NCBI RefSeq assembly: GCF_023856365.1
Contig: NC_064549.1
Coordinates: 10,061,608 to 10,125,607, forward strand
Origin: Brienomyrus brachyistius
Lineage: Eukaryota; Chordata; Actinopteri; Osteoglossiformes; Mormyridae
Length of the DNA: 64,000 nt
Direction of reading: 5' to 3'
Shown: positions 26,401-36,009 of the stretch, piece by piece
Numbering within the stretch: position 1 is the first letter of the stretch
How the letters are laid out: each line of letters begins with the position of its first letter
Notes under the pieces: generated by a model
The model's input: only the letters and a program-made list of their open reading frames with translations
Told to the model about the DNA's origin: nothing
Databases searched by the model: none
Position numbers and translations under genes: made by a program

Positions 26401-29400
26401 GTGAATAGTCCTCATCCATAGACACACGTCACACCAGACACTTGTCACACGTGATTCATAGACAATACAAGACAATAACCATAAAATGATAACACAGGAA
26501 ATACAGTTGAAATACAATAACATAAGACAAATGAAAAAAAGAGTAAATAAAATAAAATAAAATAATGTTTTATTGTAACTGAAACCTCACCCCCCCCCCC
26601 CCCCTACGAAGTATGAACCGAACTCAAAAATGGGGTCTGAACCAAACACCGTCCACAGTTCTGCTTTTTCATCTCAGAGGTTCTTTTTGCTCTTTTACAG
26701 TTGTGTCCGCTGAAGGGACCTTGTCCAATTTCACATTCGGGTCTTTCAAATAAAGTCTGGTTAAGCCGCCATCCAGAGCTTTAGTCCCACCAGTGTCGCA
26801 GACCTCTGCCCTGCAAGCAATTACCCTTCTGATGCAACGCTCCTCTTTATCTGCTGAGTCATCGCATAGCCTTCCCCGTGTGTATTCTGGTTCTGCCAGC
26901 CGATGATAACAGGGTTGAAAACGGTGAGAAAAATCACAAGGGAAGCTGATGAAAAGTGTCGAAAATGAGGAGGGAGGAAAAACAGCGGTTCTGAAAACTG
27001 TAAAGTGGAGGATGTGTACAACAAGGCCCCCCGACCGAGCCACTAATAGAACAAATGCCTACGATGCGTCTAGTTTCTACATTCCGTCATTCTCTCCATT
27101 GTGGAATTTAAGAGTCAGCCCTGGGTTAACGATGTAATTGATGTGAAAAAGTATGAGCCAATAATTAACATCTGGTCGTGCGAGGCATCGTTAGAGCTTC
27201 CCTAATGAGTGCAAATCAACAAAACAAAAATCAATTTCCCCACATGAGTCTGCTTACATGACAATTATCTATAAGAACATGCGTTAAATACAGTTAAAAT
27301 GTCTTTGTGGTGAGCTTAAAATCTGGCAACCTTGCTGTTACTTTCAGTTGAAAGGAATCAACATGAGAGGATATCCTGCGTACCAGACTTTAAATAGGCG
27401 TGGTAATTTTGTCCTGAATAATCCATCAGTGATGATGCAGGGTTTGAGTAAATCGATTAGTCCAACGGTCTCCATCTCAGGCAGCCCTGCAATCTCCCTC
27501 CTGTGACTCCTGCAGTGTTGAGTATCTAGATGATTCAATACAGAACCTTTTTAAGGGAATTTTACTTGGGTTAGCCGTAGATCATCCTGAAGACTTTGTG
27601 GGAGAGGTTCAGTTCTTACTGCAGTCGTTCCGGAGGCTTTTCCCTAGCAGGCCTGACCAGATGAAGCCATATTCAACCAGATGATCGGTTTGCGTTTTTA
27701 GTTTTTGCTCTACAACAGAGGTGGGGGACCTGCTCCTTGGAGAGCCACTGTGGGCGTGAGTGTTTGGGATGACCTCTCAATCAGCCAATGACAGTGGGTC
27801 CCCAGCACTTGAGTTGAGAACCCCTGCTTTTTTATTGGCTGACTGAGAGGTCATTCCAAAAACCGGCACCCAGATTGGCTCCCCCCCCCCCCTTGCCATA
27901 TCAGTAGTAGCAAGGGTGAGCATCAGAGCTGTGTGGAGACTTTTGCAGGGGCGGGTGCTTGACCGGGGGGAGTCACCCTCTGTAAAATGGAGGTCTGTAA
28001 GTCACTCTGGCTTAGCGAACCAGAAAAAATTCTATCGGTGGCGGTTTGCGAAGTCGGTGATGGTCGTTGAATGAAAATGGACACTTTAAATCGCTTTGGG
28101 AAAAGAGCCAGAACCTCAGACACTTCCAGCCCCCCCCGGCATGTTCCTGGTGAGCACTTCACCTCACCCCAGTGCTGACAGTTCAAATTCCCAGGTATTT
28201 CACCACTATATGAGACACAAGTTCCGATCTCTGTAAGCCTTTACTTGAGAAGCGGCGCACGATGGCTGGATCGATGCACCATTGTTAATTTCACAGTGAA
28301 TTAACCTTGGGTCATTATCAAATATTTAATGGTTTCAAATCAATATTTATTGCATATGCTCAGTATTCACATAACATACAAGGAATGTATTCAAGATTCT
28401 CTTTTGCTTTGAAATAATCTTTCATTACGGAATTATATTATGTATTATATATACTATAATGTACGCCCTGGTGAACTAACTGGTTGCTCGATACCGATGG
28501 GTTCTGTGTCAGTAGTTGCCCCATTGCTAATAACATTTCAGTTTTTAGTGGGATTAAGTGCAGGCAAACAAAGGAGAATTCATTCCACCTTAGTGTAGGC
28601 TACTTGGCTATCTAGGCTGCCATGCACGTCTAACAAAGGCTCTATTTTTGCAACGCTGACTATGACCTCAGTCTGAGCTTAAAAGCAGCAGCACCAAAAA
28701 GCGGAATAAATCACAGGGAAAGGTAGCCGTGCACCTGGTCCAGAAATTTCAACTGTGTTTCTGTATAAGTGGATTCAGTGCATCCACACTCCCCCCCCCA
28801 TTTTCCCACACATACTGTAGGCCTGTCATGGAGCATGCATTGACTCCTTCCCTGGTTCCTGGCCTTTTTCATTCTCTTGGGGGTCTAAACCACCCCACCC
28901 CCCTCCCCGGAGGTTCCCACCGCCGTCTCCCTCAGCTGAGCGTCCCCATACTCAGCACACCCGCAGACGTGCTGAATCATCTCAGTTTCGCAATGCCTGG
29001 GTGGGGGGGCCACGGAGAGGAGAGGTGGGACGGGATTTCGAGAAAACGACCGGCAGGAAGTGAAACTCCGAGGTGTGAACGAGACGAGAATGACAGAGAA
29101 CAGATACAGGAAGAGGAGGAACGGAGAGGATGTCACAACCAAATTTGGCTAATCTGCATTTTGGAGAAGTCGATGCAGAGAGATGAACGGGCAGGATGGC
29201 GGACATCGATAAGAGGGGTTGTGCATTAGCACTGAGAACCACTGAAGTCCTCCTGGAATCTGGCAGCCCACCTGTGTCCTGGACAGCTCACCCCCATGAG
29301 CAAAGCTCCAGGAATTCTGTAACCGCATGTATCGATTTTTGAAGTCTCTGTCCCTTTTAGACCAGAATGCTTCCAGTGTTACACAGTCATTTGTCAAAAT

Positions 29401-32400
29401 TTTTGGTCATACGATACCAGGATGTACAAATTAAGAAGTTTTGTTCACAGTGATTCTTAATAATAAACAAATGAGTGATTCATTGGTCAGCTGAGGAATA
29501 GTGGCATGTTAGACTCTATTGCTGGCTGAGAGTGTGTCAGCTTTGGCCGTCTTTGCAGCAGAAGATGGGCGGACGGGGGGGGGGGGGGGGTAATCATTAA
29601 TGAGCGTGTGCTGAAAGAGGATCTGGGGACATTCCTGCAGGACCCTCAGTAATGGTCCTTGGTAGCTCTCCATTACGGCACTGGTTTCCTGGGTTTGGAG
29701 TCATCATCATGCCCTGGTGGGTCTTTAATATCTCTGGGTTGTCAGAGCTCCAGGCAGGAAGAGAGTGAGCACACTGCTTCCTGGCCCAGGGCTCTGCGAT
29801 GTGACTCATTCTTGCCAAGTCACGTATCCTTATATACTGTGCTTGACATCTAATGTTTATTGATCACAGAATAGAGATGCTCATTTTTGCTTACCTCATC
29901 TTACTATCCATGAGGCACACATGCAGGGGAGAGCAAGCTTGGGGGGGGGGGTCATAAAGCAGGGTCAGGCAGCACCCCTAGAGATGGCACTTAATCAGCC
30001 TGCTAGCCCCAGGATTCGAACCAACGACCTTCTGATCACAGACCCAAGTCCCAACCTGCTGAGTCTTCCACTGTCACGTACCTGTCACCAGTAGAAACGT
30101 TCTTTTCAATTGTCAGTGTTACATTTAGGCTTGGCGTATTTATTTTGGCATGTAGGGTATGCCGTTTTGAGCTTGTCATATTTCACAACCGTCATCCTGG
30201 ATATCCGTAGCCCCAGTCCGTTTCCCATGCAATCCGTTCAGTGCACCTGCAGGATCTTTCCTTTGGCATGGAGAGAAGTCGGAGTTTAAAGTGTGGAATT
30301 ATACGCAGATCTATCAATCAATAAATATTTGTATCAGGCCCACAGCCATGTCTTTTCATGGCTGGCCAGATGTGACAGGGGTGGTGTTTAGGAAAATTGC
30401 CGAGACATGCGGAGGCTGGAGGTGTTTGTGGGGAGTTTGCTTTGACGACGTGCAACTCGGAGATGAAAACCTGTTTGTCCGACAATAAATCTCAGAAGAC
30501 AGCGTGACACCAGCTGAGAAGGAGCCGAGCTCTGAGAAGGAGCGAGCCTGGTGTTCATTTCCGCCATCTTAGAACACCGCCGTTGCATTCAGCTAATAGA
30601 AACACTGCAGAAAAATGAGTGCGACCCAGTGAGCTGCGGTGGTAGCTGAAGCTGTTTTCCTTGTCAATCAAAGCTATTTTTTTTCCTCCTCGATGCAGCA
30701 CCACAGAGCTGTGATTGAAGTTCCCAACCTCTCAGCTTAGCAGTGATCTGTGACCAGCATAACTTCACGCTGAATCACAAATTCAAATTCAGATTCAGAT
30801 TACTTTATATGTCCCCATGGGTAAATTTTTGTGTTGCCGTGGCCATTTACATAAATGACAGAAACATACAGACACGAGATGGGCATAAGGGTAGGTGTAA
30901 CACCAAATTACAAATGACAAAAATATGTATGTACAAATACTGTAAATGTACAAATACACAAAAATACCATCAGTATGCAAATTACATGTAAATGTGCATT
31001 GTCCATTGTGTATTGCCTCAGAGGAGGAAAGTTGTCTTCCACCACAGCGAGGAATTGTTATAGATGGTAATTTCCATGGGCAGGAATGACCTCCAGTAAC
31101 AATCTTTACTGCAGAGGACCTGAAGGAGTGTCTGACTGAAAACACTCTGTTGTCTGGCCAGTAGGTTGTGGAGGGGGTGTAGAGTATTATCTCTGTGGAA
31201 GGGGTGTGTAGTATTCTCCGAATTCTTGAACGTTACAAAACAGTTTGAGGTGAGAGTGCCCCCAACTCGAGGAATGAGGAAACACTCTTCAAATTCGGTA
31301 TCGCCCCAAATCAATCAGCCGTTGACAGTCTAAGAGGCGAACCTGGTGACAGACAGCCTTCAGTCATACTACTGATTCGTCGCCCGTGCCCCCGTTCTCA
31401 CACAGACATGGACAGGCCTGTTACAATCAATTAACTTCAATTTGGTTTGTGTAGTATTACTTCCTGCCCAGTGACTTGGTGGTTAAAACCCTTGCACACA
31501 CGCACCAAGACACATCAGCTGCTAAATGTCGTCTGTGTATGTATAGGCATGCAGGCAGAGCGTTGGACTGTGCAGTGACACTTTCTCATAGGGTCCTAAT
31601 CAGTGCCTTTTAAAACCCCTTCAGCAGGGTAGCATAAACATGCTCTCTCTATCTGATAGGGGTGATGTGACTGCTGACTAAGTGCTTCTGTTGCCTCTTA
31701 ACTCCAGTTTGCCCCCAGCTCTGTGTGCGGGCAGTAAGAACAGGTTTTATGGCCCCTGGTTCATTCCCATGGTGCAGCAAAACATGCAGGTGAATAAGCA
31801 TCTCCAAATTGCACATAGTGTGTAAGATCATGCACTGCGATGGACTTGCAGACCATTCTGGGCGGCTGTATTGGATAATCACATGGAAGATGGATAGACG
31901 GGTGATAGATGGATGGATAATCATATCACATCCAGGCCTTCTTGTACGTCACATGCTCCGGTTTTCTCTTCTCCATTCCAGCTGCACTATATTTTTGTTC
32001 TTTGGCATTTTTATTGCAGAGCCGCTGAACGTAATGAGACGATATTCATCTGTGTCAAGGGGGTGGAGCATCTGTCACAGAGGGTCGGAACTTCAACTAA
32101 AGCACAGAGCCCTCTGTCCTACTGTTATGAAATAAACATTAACCGGTGTAAATTTTGACTTCTGCAAAGGTATACAACTGCTAGTCAGAACAGCCTATAA
32201 AAAAGTTATTAAATGAGAAATTACGATTGGATTGCTACAGCGCCCTTTGATAGCCTTGATTTAAGAGGGGAGTTTTCTGGTGAGAGTAGGGTGGTCGTCA
32301 AATCAAAATCGCACATACGGCTTGCATTTAACATCACCTACTTCAAAGTTTCACTTTCAAACTGTGTACATATGCAAATATGTGTGAGAAATTTAAACCA

Positions 32401-33863
32401 AGCTGGTTTGCTCAGATAATTTAGTTAGGCCCTGTGACACAAGAAGATCGACCCTAAGCTGACCTTGCCAAAAGACAGTAATGTAGCAACATCATTCGCT
32501 GCCACGTAGGTCACATGACCCTGCTGGATTCGTAACGATTCCAGATTCCATCTGGCTGAGATCTTCGAAAAGTTTGGAAAAGACGTTCGCTTTAATTGCT
32601 TTTTAGAGGATGATGTACTGGTCAAATTTGCAGCAAGCCAAAGCATTCAGTGAACTGAGACAGCTTGCTTGTAAACCAAAAAAAGCACAGAATAAAAAAA
32701 AAACATTAAAAGATTATTCCCTAGGGAAAGCCGCTTTCACTGGCTTGCTGGCTGATGTGGTTGAACTTTTATCAGATTAAGATTAAAAAAAGCAGTGAGA
32801 TAAGCGGCAGAACATTGGCAGATAAATGCCTGTCCTGATGTCTGACTGTTACAGCACTTACTGTTTGTGATGCATTTTTCTGTATGAATGTTTGCAATCT
32901 GCTTTTGCTGGTGGGGGAGGCAGCATAGTGTGATGTTAATTAATAAATAGAAATCCATCTGTCTGCCAACCACTTATCCAGTACTGCGGGGGTGTGAAGC
33001 CTTTCCAAGAAGCGTAGACGTTTGAAAGTCTGGGTGGGGATGTCAGTGTGACCATTTTTGGGAATTTCTTCTTCTACTGTAATAATGGGAGGATGTGAAT
33101 GTTTCAGGTTGTTTAACCTTTTTTCGTTCATCTTTTTTTTTCTGTTCGCTTTTAGCTACTATACTTTTTCCTCCCTGTCATGCTATTGCTGCCTTATTCT
33201 TGTTTACATGCAAACGTGTTTTTCTCTGTCCTATGTTTTGCATTTTAAGATGACGTGACCTATATAGTCCATGGTCAGAGAGGAGACTTTGAGCTAGGAC
33301 AGGCTAAACTACTATTTTCTTTAAAAGGGCCGGGATTTCACTTGCTGTGTGCTGATTGGTCAGTCTCCTGTAATCATGCACATGTCACTAATGTTATTGT
33401 AAAACAGCTGAATGAGTCTTTCAATCAAGGAAACAAACCAGTCAGAGCACAAGAAGAACTGAACTATTCAGAGAAGCACAGGAGTCTTTCGGTTTTCAAG
33501 GTGTTTGCAAAACCTGAAGCAACTCGAAATGTCCTCCCTGGCATGGATTATCTGGTGACCCTAATAATAATAATAATCCATCCATCCAGGCAGGGAACAT
33601 CCCAGGATGGAGGGCCAGCCCATCGCAGGGCACACTCACACACCATTCACTCACACACGCACACCTACGGGCAATTTAGCAAGTCCAATTAGCCTCAGCA
33701 TGTTTTTGGACTGCGGGGGGAAACCGGAGTACCCGGAGGAAACCCCACGACGACATGGGGAGAACATGCAAACTCCACACACATGTGACCCAGGTGGAGA
33801 CTCGAACCCGGGTCCCAGAGGTGTGAGGCAACAGTGCTAACCACTGCACCACCATGCCGCCCC

Positions 33864-33941
<78 letters not shown>

Positions 33942-35486
33942 TAATAATAATAATAATAGATACTTTATTAATCCCCGTGGGGAAATTGTCTTTACACCTC
34001 CCTCAATTTAGTCTTTGTAGAGTAAGCTGAAGGACAGCTGCAAAAGCGCCGTGACCAGCCTCCCTCATCAGTCCTGCTCTATGTCGCACTGTGACCCACA
34101 CAAAGCTATTTCTTACCACTGTATACCTATATACGTATGACTATGCCGATAAAGCCCACCTACCTTTAGCTTTTTTGATTTGTATTAGTGACATAAAGCT
34201 AATGTTTGTTCGAATAGAGAACGGTAGAAGCGGTCTGGCTCGGATGGCTTTAGCATTTGTGTTTGCTTCAGCCTTCTCAGATTGTTCCATACGTGTTAAA
34301 ATCACCTACTTGCATCTTACAGTCTCTAAGTCCTTTATTCTGTTCACTGTCAGGAAAGAAGGTTGTTCACTTCTACGCTGTACGTTTTTCTAAAACTGTA
34401 TGAGTCTATATTTCCGTTTCTACACTTCACAGAAATGAAAACGAGGGAGAGCTTAGAACAGGAAAAGAAAGCGGCTTCAGTGCATTAGTGTCGTGGTATT
34501 TCTGAAACCAAACCTGCGTTCTTGCAGTTCACAGGCTGAAAATTGCTCTCAGGAGTGTTTTAGTCTGTAACCTGAAGCACACTTCCTGCCTCTGGGCTAA
34601 TTACTCTTTGTAAATGTTGATTGGCGATGATGTAGAGGTTTTCTTTTCCATTTTGTAATGGAGGCTAATGCACCAAAACGGCGAAATCCAGGAGTGAGGT
34701 GAAAATGCCTCGAGCGCCGCACGGAAAGTGTCCTGGCCGATCCGCGTCTCCTCCCCCAGTTCCATCCATTGGTTACTACATTACTTTTCAGAGCAGGCCA
34801 TAGCAACATGTAAACATTTACACGCGCTATAATAACATTCAACCAACAAAGATAATTCATTAAGGGACCATTTGGATAAAACGCAAGAATGAGTTTGTGC
34901 ACATAGTCCTAGAGATGAGAGCTTTGTACCAGCTGGCCAACGACCTAGAACTTACAGGCCGATTACCATTTCAGAAATCTTGGTCTTTCGTTTTTCTGTT
35001 TATTTCTCATTTGTCTTTGGGCCTTAATTAAACAGTCACTGCTTGCCATTTGCTGTGTTCCTTTCCCATGTGAACGTTCTAGATGGATTAAAGGTTTGTC
35101 ATGGTTCTACTCCTGTACTTAATGCCTTGTTTGGTAGAAGCTCAGTCTGAAGTCTAGGTTTTTCCTTCTCGCTTTTGCTGATGCTTCTCCCCGTAACTCT
35201 TCTGCAGATCAGCGGCTTCATCAGCGCCGTGTCTCCGGGCGGCAACGACCAGCAGAACCTGACGGCGTTCCGCTTCTCTGCCTTCAACCCCATCGTGGAC
35301 CCCTGGGTCTTCATCATCTGCCGCAAGGCTGTGTTCCGACAACTGCGCTCACTGCTGCGCTGCCGAGTCCCACGGGGGGCGCTCAAGAGCACTGCCCACA
35401 ACACCCTCAACAGCCCCGCACAGGTCAGGCCACTGCAGCCTTCTGGCATGCTCCCACTGCAGGCCTTTCCCAGCGTGCCCATGTGA
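13661..35486 (+). CDS. ptgir: prostacyclin (prostaglandin I2, IP) receptor, two coding exons
   Basis: Joined from 13661-14482 and 35208-35486: 366 residues, against 386 in human PTGIR. It is a class A, seven-helix prostanoid receptor of the plasma membrane; the family binds prostacyclin and raises cAMP through Gs. Prostanoid hallmarks are visible: two N-terminal glycosylation sequons (N4-K-T, N9-I-T), ERC in place of DRY at 120-122, the second-loop motif CPGTWCF at 169-175, and DPWVF at 305-309 in helix 7, with R296 in the position that contacts the ligand carboxylate. It matches IP rather than EP2, DP or EP4 in STLMFVGGVVGN (22-33), FVCNGSVIMSLCRM (209-222) and AFNPIVDPWVFI (299-310). The intron lies in phase 0 at the end of helix 6, the usual place for prostanoid receptors. 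The ATG at 13661 has A at -3, and an in-frame TGA sits upstream at 13610-13612. The tail ends without a CaaX box, unlike human IP. The assignment also rests on the neighbouring calmodulin gene. Confidence 0.93.
14495..20775. other. ptgir: ptgir intron, first part, no gene
   Basis: Short frames only. A SINE 3' tail (CCCTTTGGATAAAAGTGTTT at 16585-16604) ends a probable tRNA-derived SINE from about 16495. A near-perfect hairpin lies at 17695-17737, a G14 run at 18323-18336, a (GT)n run at 19316-19331 and a (GATG)n run at 20738-20770. Confidence 0.6.
16495..16616 (+). mobile_element. tRNA-derived SINE fragment, + orientation
   Basis: The right end carries the fish SINE tail motif TTTGGATAAAAGTGTTTGCT with AAATAATG after it. 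The left part (CCCTGTAGGTTGGCAGGCTG) is the degenerate head. Diverged and partial. Confidence 0.45.
20776..21093 (-). mobile_element. V-SINE-like element with G26 insertion
   Basis: On the - strand it starts with a tRNA-like head (GGCGGCATGGTGGTGCAGTG), then, after an internal deletion that removes the box B region, the conserved central block (GCATGTTCTCCCCATGTCGT, CTCCGGTTTCC). It ends with GGATAAGTGGTTTGAAAAAT and (GGAT)n. The GGGTCGCGGGG part of the tail region has grown to 26 G on + (20822-20847). Confidence 0.75.
21094..24555. other. ptgir: ptgir intron, no gene
   Basis: A G17 run at 21304-21320 and a GC-rich patch at 21420-21560. A SINE-like piece at 22985-23188 is listed separately. 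The 22127-22560 interval has overlapping frames on both strands but no protein similarity that I recognise. A box-B-like GGTTCGAGCCC at 24358-24368 may mark another SINE. Confidence 0.5.
22985..23188 (-). mobile_element. SINE-like repeat, - orientation
   Basis: Contains the fish repeat block ATTGGGGTTAAGGGCCTTGT, TCAAGGGCTC, CAGCCCACAACCTTCCAGAT and CTTAACCCACCTGCTGG, in the order tail to head on +. Related to the element at 56790-56996. Confidence 0.5.
24556..24705. mobile_element. 150-bp hAT-type MITE
   Basis: The left end CAGGGGTGAGCAAGCCTGAT and the reverse complement of the right end CAGGAGTAGGCAACCCTGAT are inverted copies (16 of 20 identical). The flanks GCCTAAGG (24548-24555) and GCCTTTGG (24706-24713) agree at six of eight positions, consistent with an aged 8-bp target duplication. 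It has no coding capacity. Confidence 0.7.
24714..26324. other. ptgir: ptgir intron, no gene
   Basis: AT-rich with a T18-type tract near 25061-25079. The longest frame (136 residues, - strand, 25878-25468) shows no recognisable domain. Confidence 0.5.
26325..26580 (-). mobile_element. LINE 3' tail with hexamer repeat
   Basis: Seven TTCAGG-type hexamers (26325-26361) lead into TTACTTTATTTGTTTCCC on +. Read on the - strand this is an element's 3' end followed by a (CCTGAA)n tail. The same arrangement occurs at 30779-30830 next to a LINE reverse-transcriptase remnant, which supports the call. Confidence 0.5.
26581..30778. other. ptgir: ptgir intron, no gene
   Basis: Long C or G runs at 26590-26605, 27881-27892, 29575-29590 and 29941-29951. 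A possible aged MITE lies at 27720-27831 (CAGAGGTGGGGGACC left; reverse complement of right end CAGGGGTTCTCAACT). A SINE head fragment lies at 30003-30075. The 166-residue frame at 28729-29229 is not supported as a gene. Confidence 0.5.
30003..30075 (-). mobile_element. tRNA-derived SINE head fragment
   Basis: AGGATTCGAACCAACGACCT on + gives a good box B (GGTTCGAATCC) on the - strand; the following TTCTGATCACAGACCC and CAACCTGCTGAGTC fit a SINE head. No cloverleaf can be closed. Confidence 0.5.
30779..31314 (-). pseudogene. LINE ORF2 C-terminal remnant with 3' tail
   Basis: The - strand frame 31314-31018 contains LHPLHNLLARQQSVFSQ and CYWRSFLPMEITIYNNS. These resemble the C-terminal domain of fish non-LTR ORF2 proteins, where HPLH and RYRRSFLP-type motifs are typical. 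It is followed by an untranslated tail ending TAAAGTAATCTGAATCTGAA (- strand). No reverse-transcriptase catalytic part is present, so this is a 5'-truncated, inactive copy. Confidence 0.6.
31315..33576. other. ptgir: ptgir intron, no gene
   Basis: A V-SINE-derived patch (CACTGCGATGGACTTGCAGA to GATGGATGG) lies at 31833-31918 on +, and a tail-like patch (CCACTTATCCAGTACTGCGG) at 32970-32989 on -. Nothing coding is recognised. Confidence 0.5.
33577..33863 (-). mobile_element. V-SINE-like element with internal deletion
   Basis: The head at the right has box A-like TGGTGCAGTGG and box B GGTTCGAGTCT on the - strand, followed by the central block ending at CCTCAGCATG on +. At the left, (CCAT)n joins directly to the GGCAGGGAACATCCC block, so the GGATAAGCGG tail segment is missing. 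Confidence 0.75.
33864..34060 (-). repeat. (AAT)n microsatellite and LINE 3' end
   Basis: About 31 AAT units (33864-33956) with one interruption are followed by GATACTTTATTAATCCCCGT and GGGGAAATTG on +. On the - strand this is a LINE-type 3' end followed by an (ATT)n tail. Confidence 0.7.
34061..35207. other. ptgir: ptgir intron, last part, no gene
   Basis: No repeats or coding sequence recognised. The pyrimidine-rich acceptor region occupies the last 40 bases. Confidence 0.5.
35208..35486 (+). CDS. ptgir: ptgir coding exon B (residues 275-366, helix 7 and tail)
   Basis: The acceptor is a pyrimidine-rich stretch ending CTCTTCTGCAG at 35207; the exon opens in phase 0 with ATC. It encodes extracellular loop 3, helix 7 with FRF (295-297) and NPIVDPW (301-307), helix 8 (RKAVFRQLRSLLR, 313-325) and a short cytoplasmic tail. 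C326 after helix 8 is the only tail cysteine and a possible palmitoylation site. The final residues are FPSVPM, so there is no C-terminal prenylation signal. The stop is TGA at 35484-35486. Confidence 0.92.
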   Translation: MSGFISAVSPGGNDQQNLTAFRFSAFNPIVDPWVFIICRKAVFRQLRSLLRCRVPRGALKSTAHNTLNSPAQVRPLQPSGMLPLQAFPSVPM

Positions 35487-35553
35487 ACTCAGACTGACTG
35501 ATTGGACCCAGACCAGGAAGGGACAGTGACCACGGGCGGCTGTGGATCAGCAA

Positions 35554-35559
35554 AATAAA
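35554..35559 (+). terminator. ptgir: polyadenylation signal AATAAA for ptgir
   Basis: Canonical hexamer 68 nt after the ptgir stop codon. A second AATAAA at 35769-35774 could end a longer form. Both lie before the 33-bp tandem repeat. Actual cleavage sites are not known. Confidence 0.5.
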
Positions 35560-35810
35560 ACGGAGGCAGACCGCCCAAGATTCGGAGGAAAGCCAGCATG
35601 GAGACTGCCTGTCAGTCCTCAGGGATGTCAGATGTCGTGGAGCTGAAAGCCTAGATTTCAAGACGTGAGGGATCGCGGACCATCCCGCTGAAGATATGGG
35701 ACCGAGAAAGGAGGCTGGAGTGGGATCAGACATGAGAAAGCTAGCTGAGCAATGGGCCGACCAATCGCAAATAAAAACAAGTCAGAATCCCATATCCTGG
35801 GATAGTGTGT

Positions 35811-36003
35811 TGCATCTTTATTGGCTGAGGAGAAGTGATACACTGCATCTTTATTGGTTGAGGAGAAGTAATACACTGCATCTTTATTGGCTGAGGAGAA
35901 GTGGTACACTGCATCTTTATTGGCTGAGGAGAAATGGTGCACTGCATCTTTATTGGCTGAGGAGAAGTGGTACACTGCATCTTTATTGGCTGAGGAGAAG
36001 TGA
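35811..36003. repeat. 33-bp tandem repeat, six copies
   Basis: Copies start at 35811, 35844, 35877, 35910, 35943 and 35976. Each holds TGCATCTTTATTGGCTGAGG and then AGAAGTG. As the period is a multiple of three, open frames run through on both strands, but these are not genes. Each copy carries an inverted CCAAT box (ATTGG). Confidence 0.95.
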
Positions 36004-36009
36004 CTCACC

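Larger units (their letters stand above)
14483..35207 (+). other. ptgir: ptgir large intron (20.7 kb)
   Basis: Phase 0 GT-AG intron interrupting the receptor after helix 6. I see no convincing nested protein gene on either strand. It holds a V-SINE-like copy (20776-21093), a hAT-type MITE (24556-24705), LINE 3' tails (26325-26580, 30783-31314, 33864-34060), other SINE pieces and several G or C homopolymers, described separately. Confidence 0.9.

Noticed and set aside
28729..29229. 166-residue open frame on + in the ptgir intron
   Set aside because: Pro- and Arg-rich low-complexity composition, no recognised domain and no splice context.
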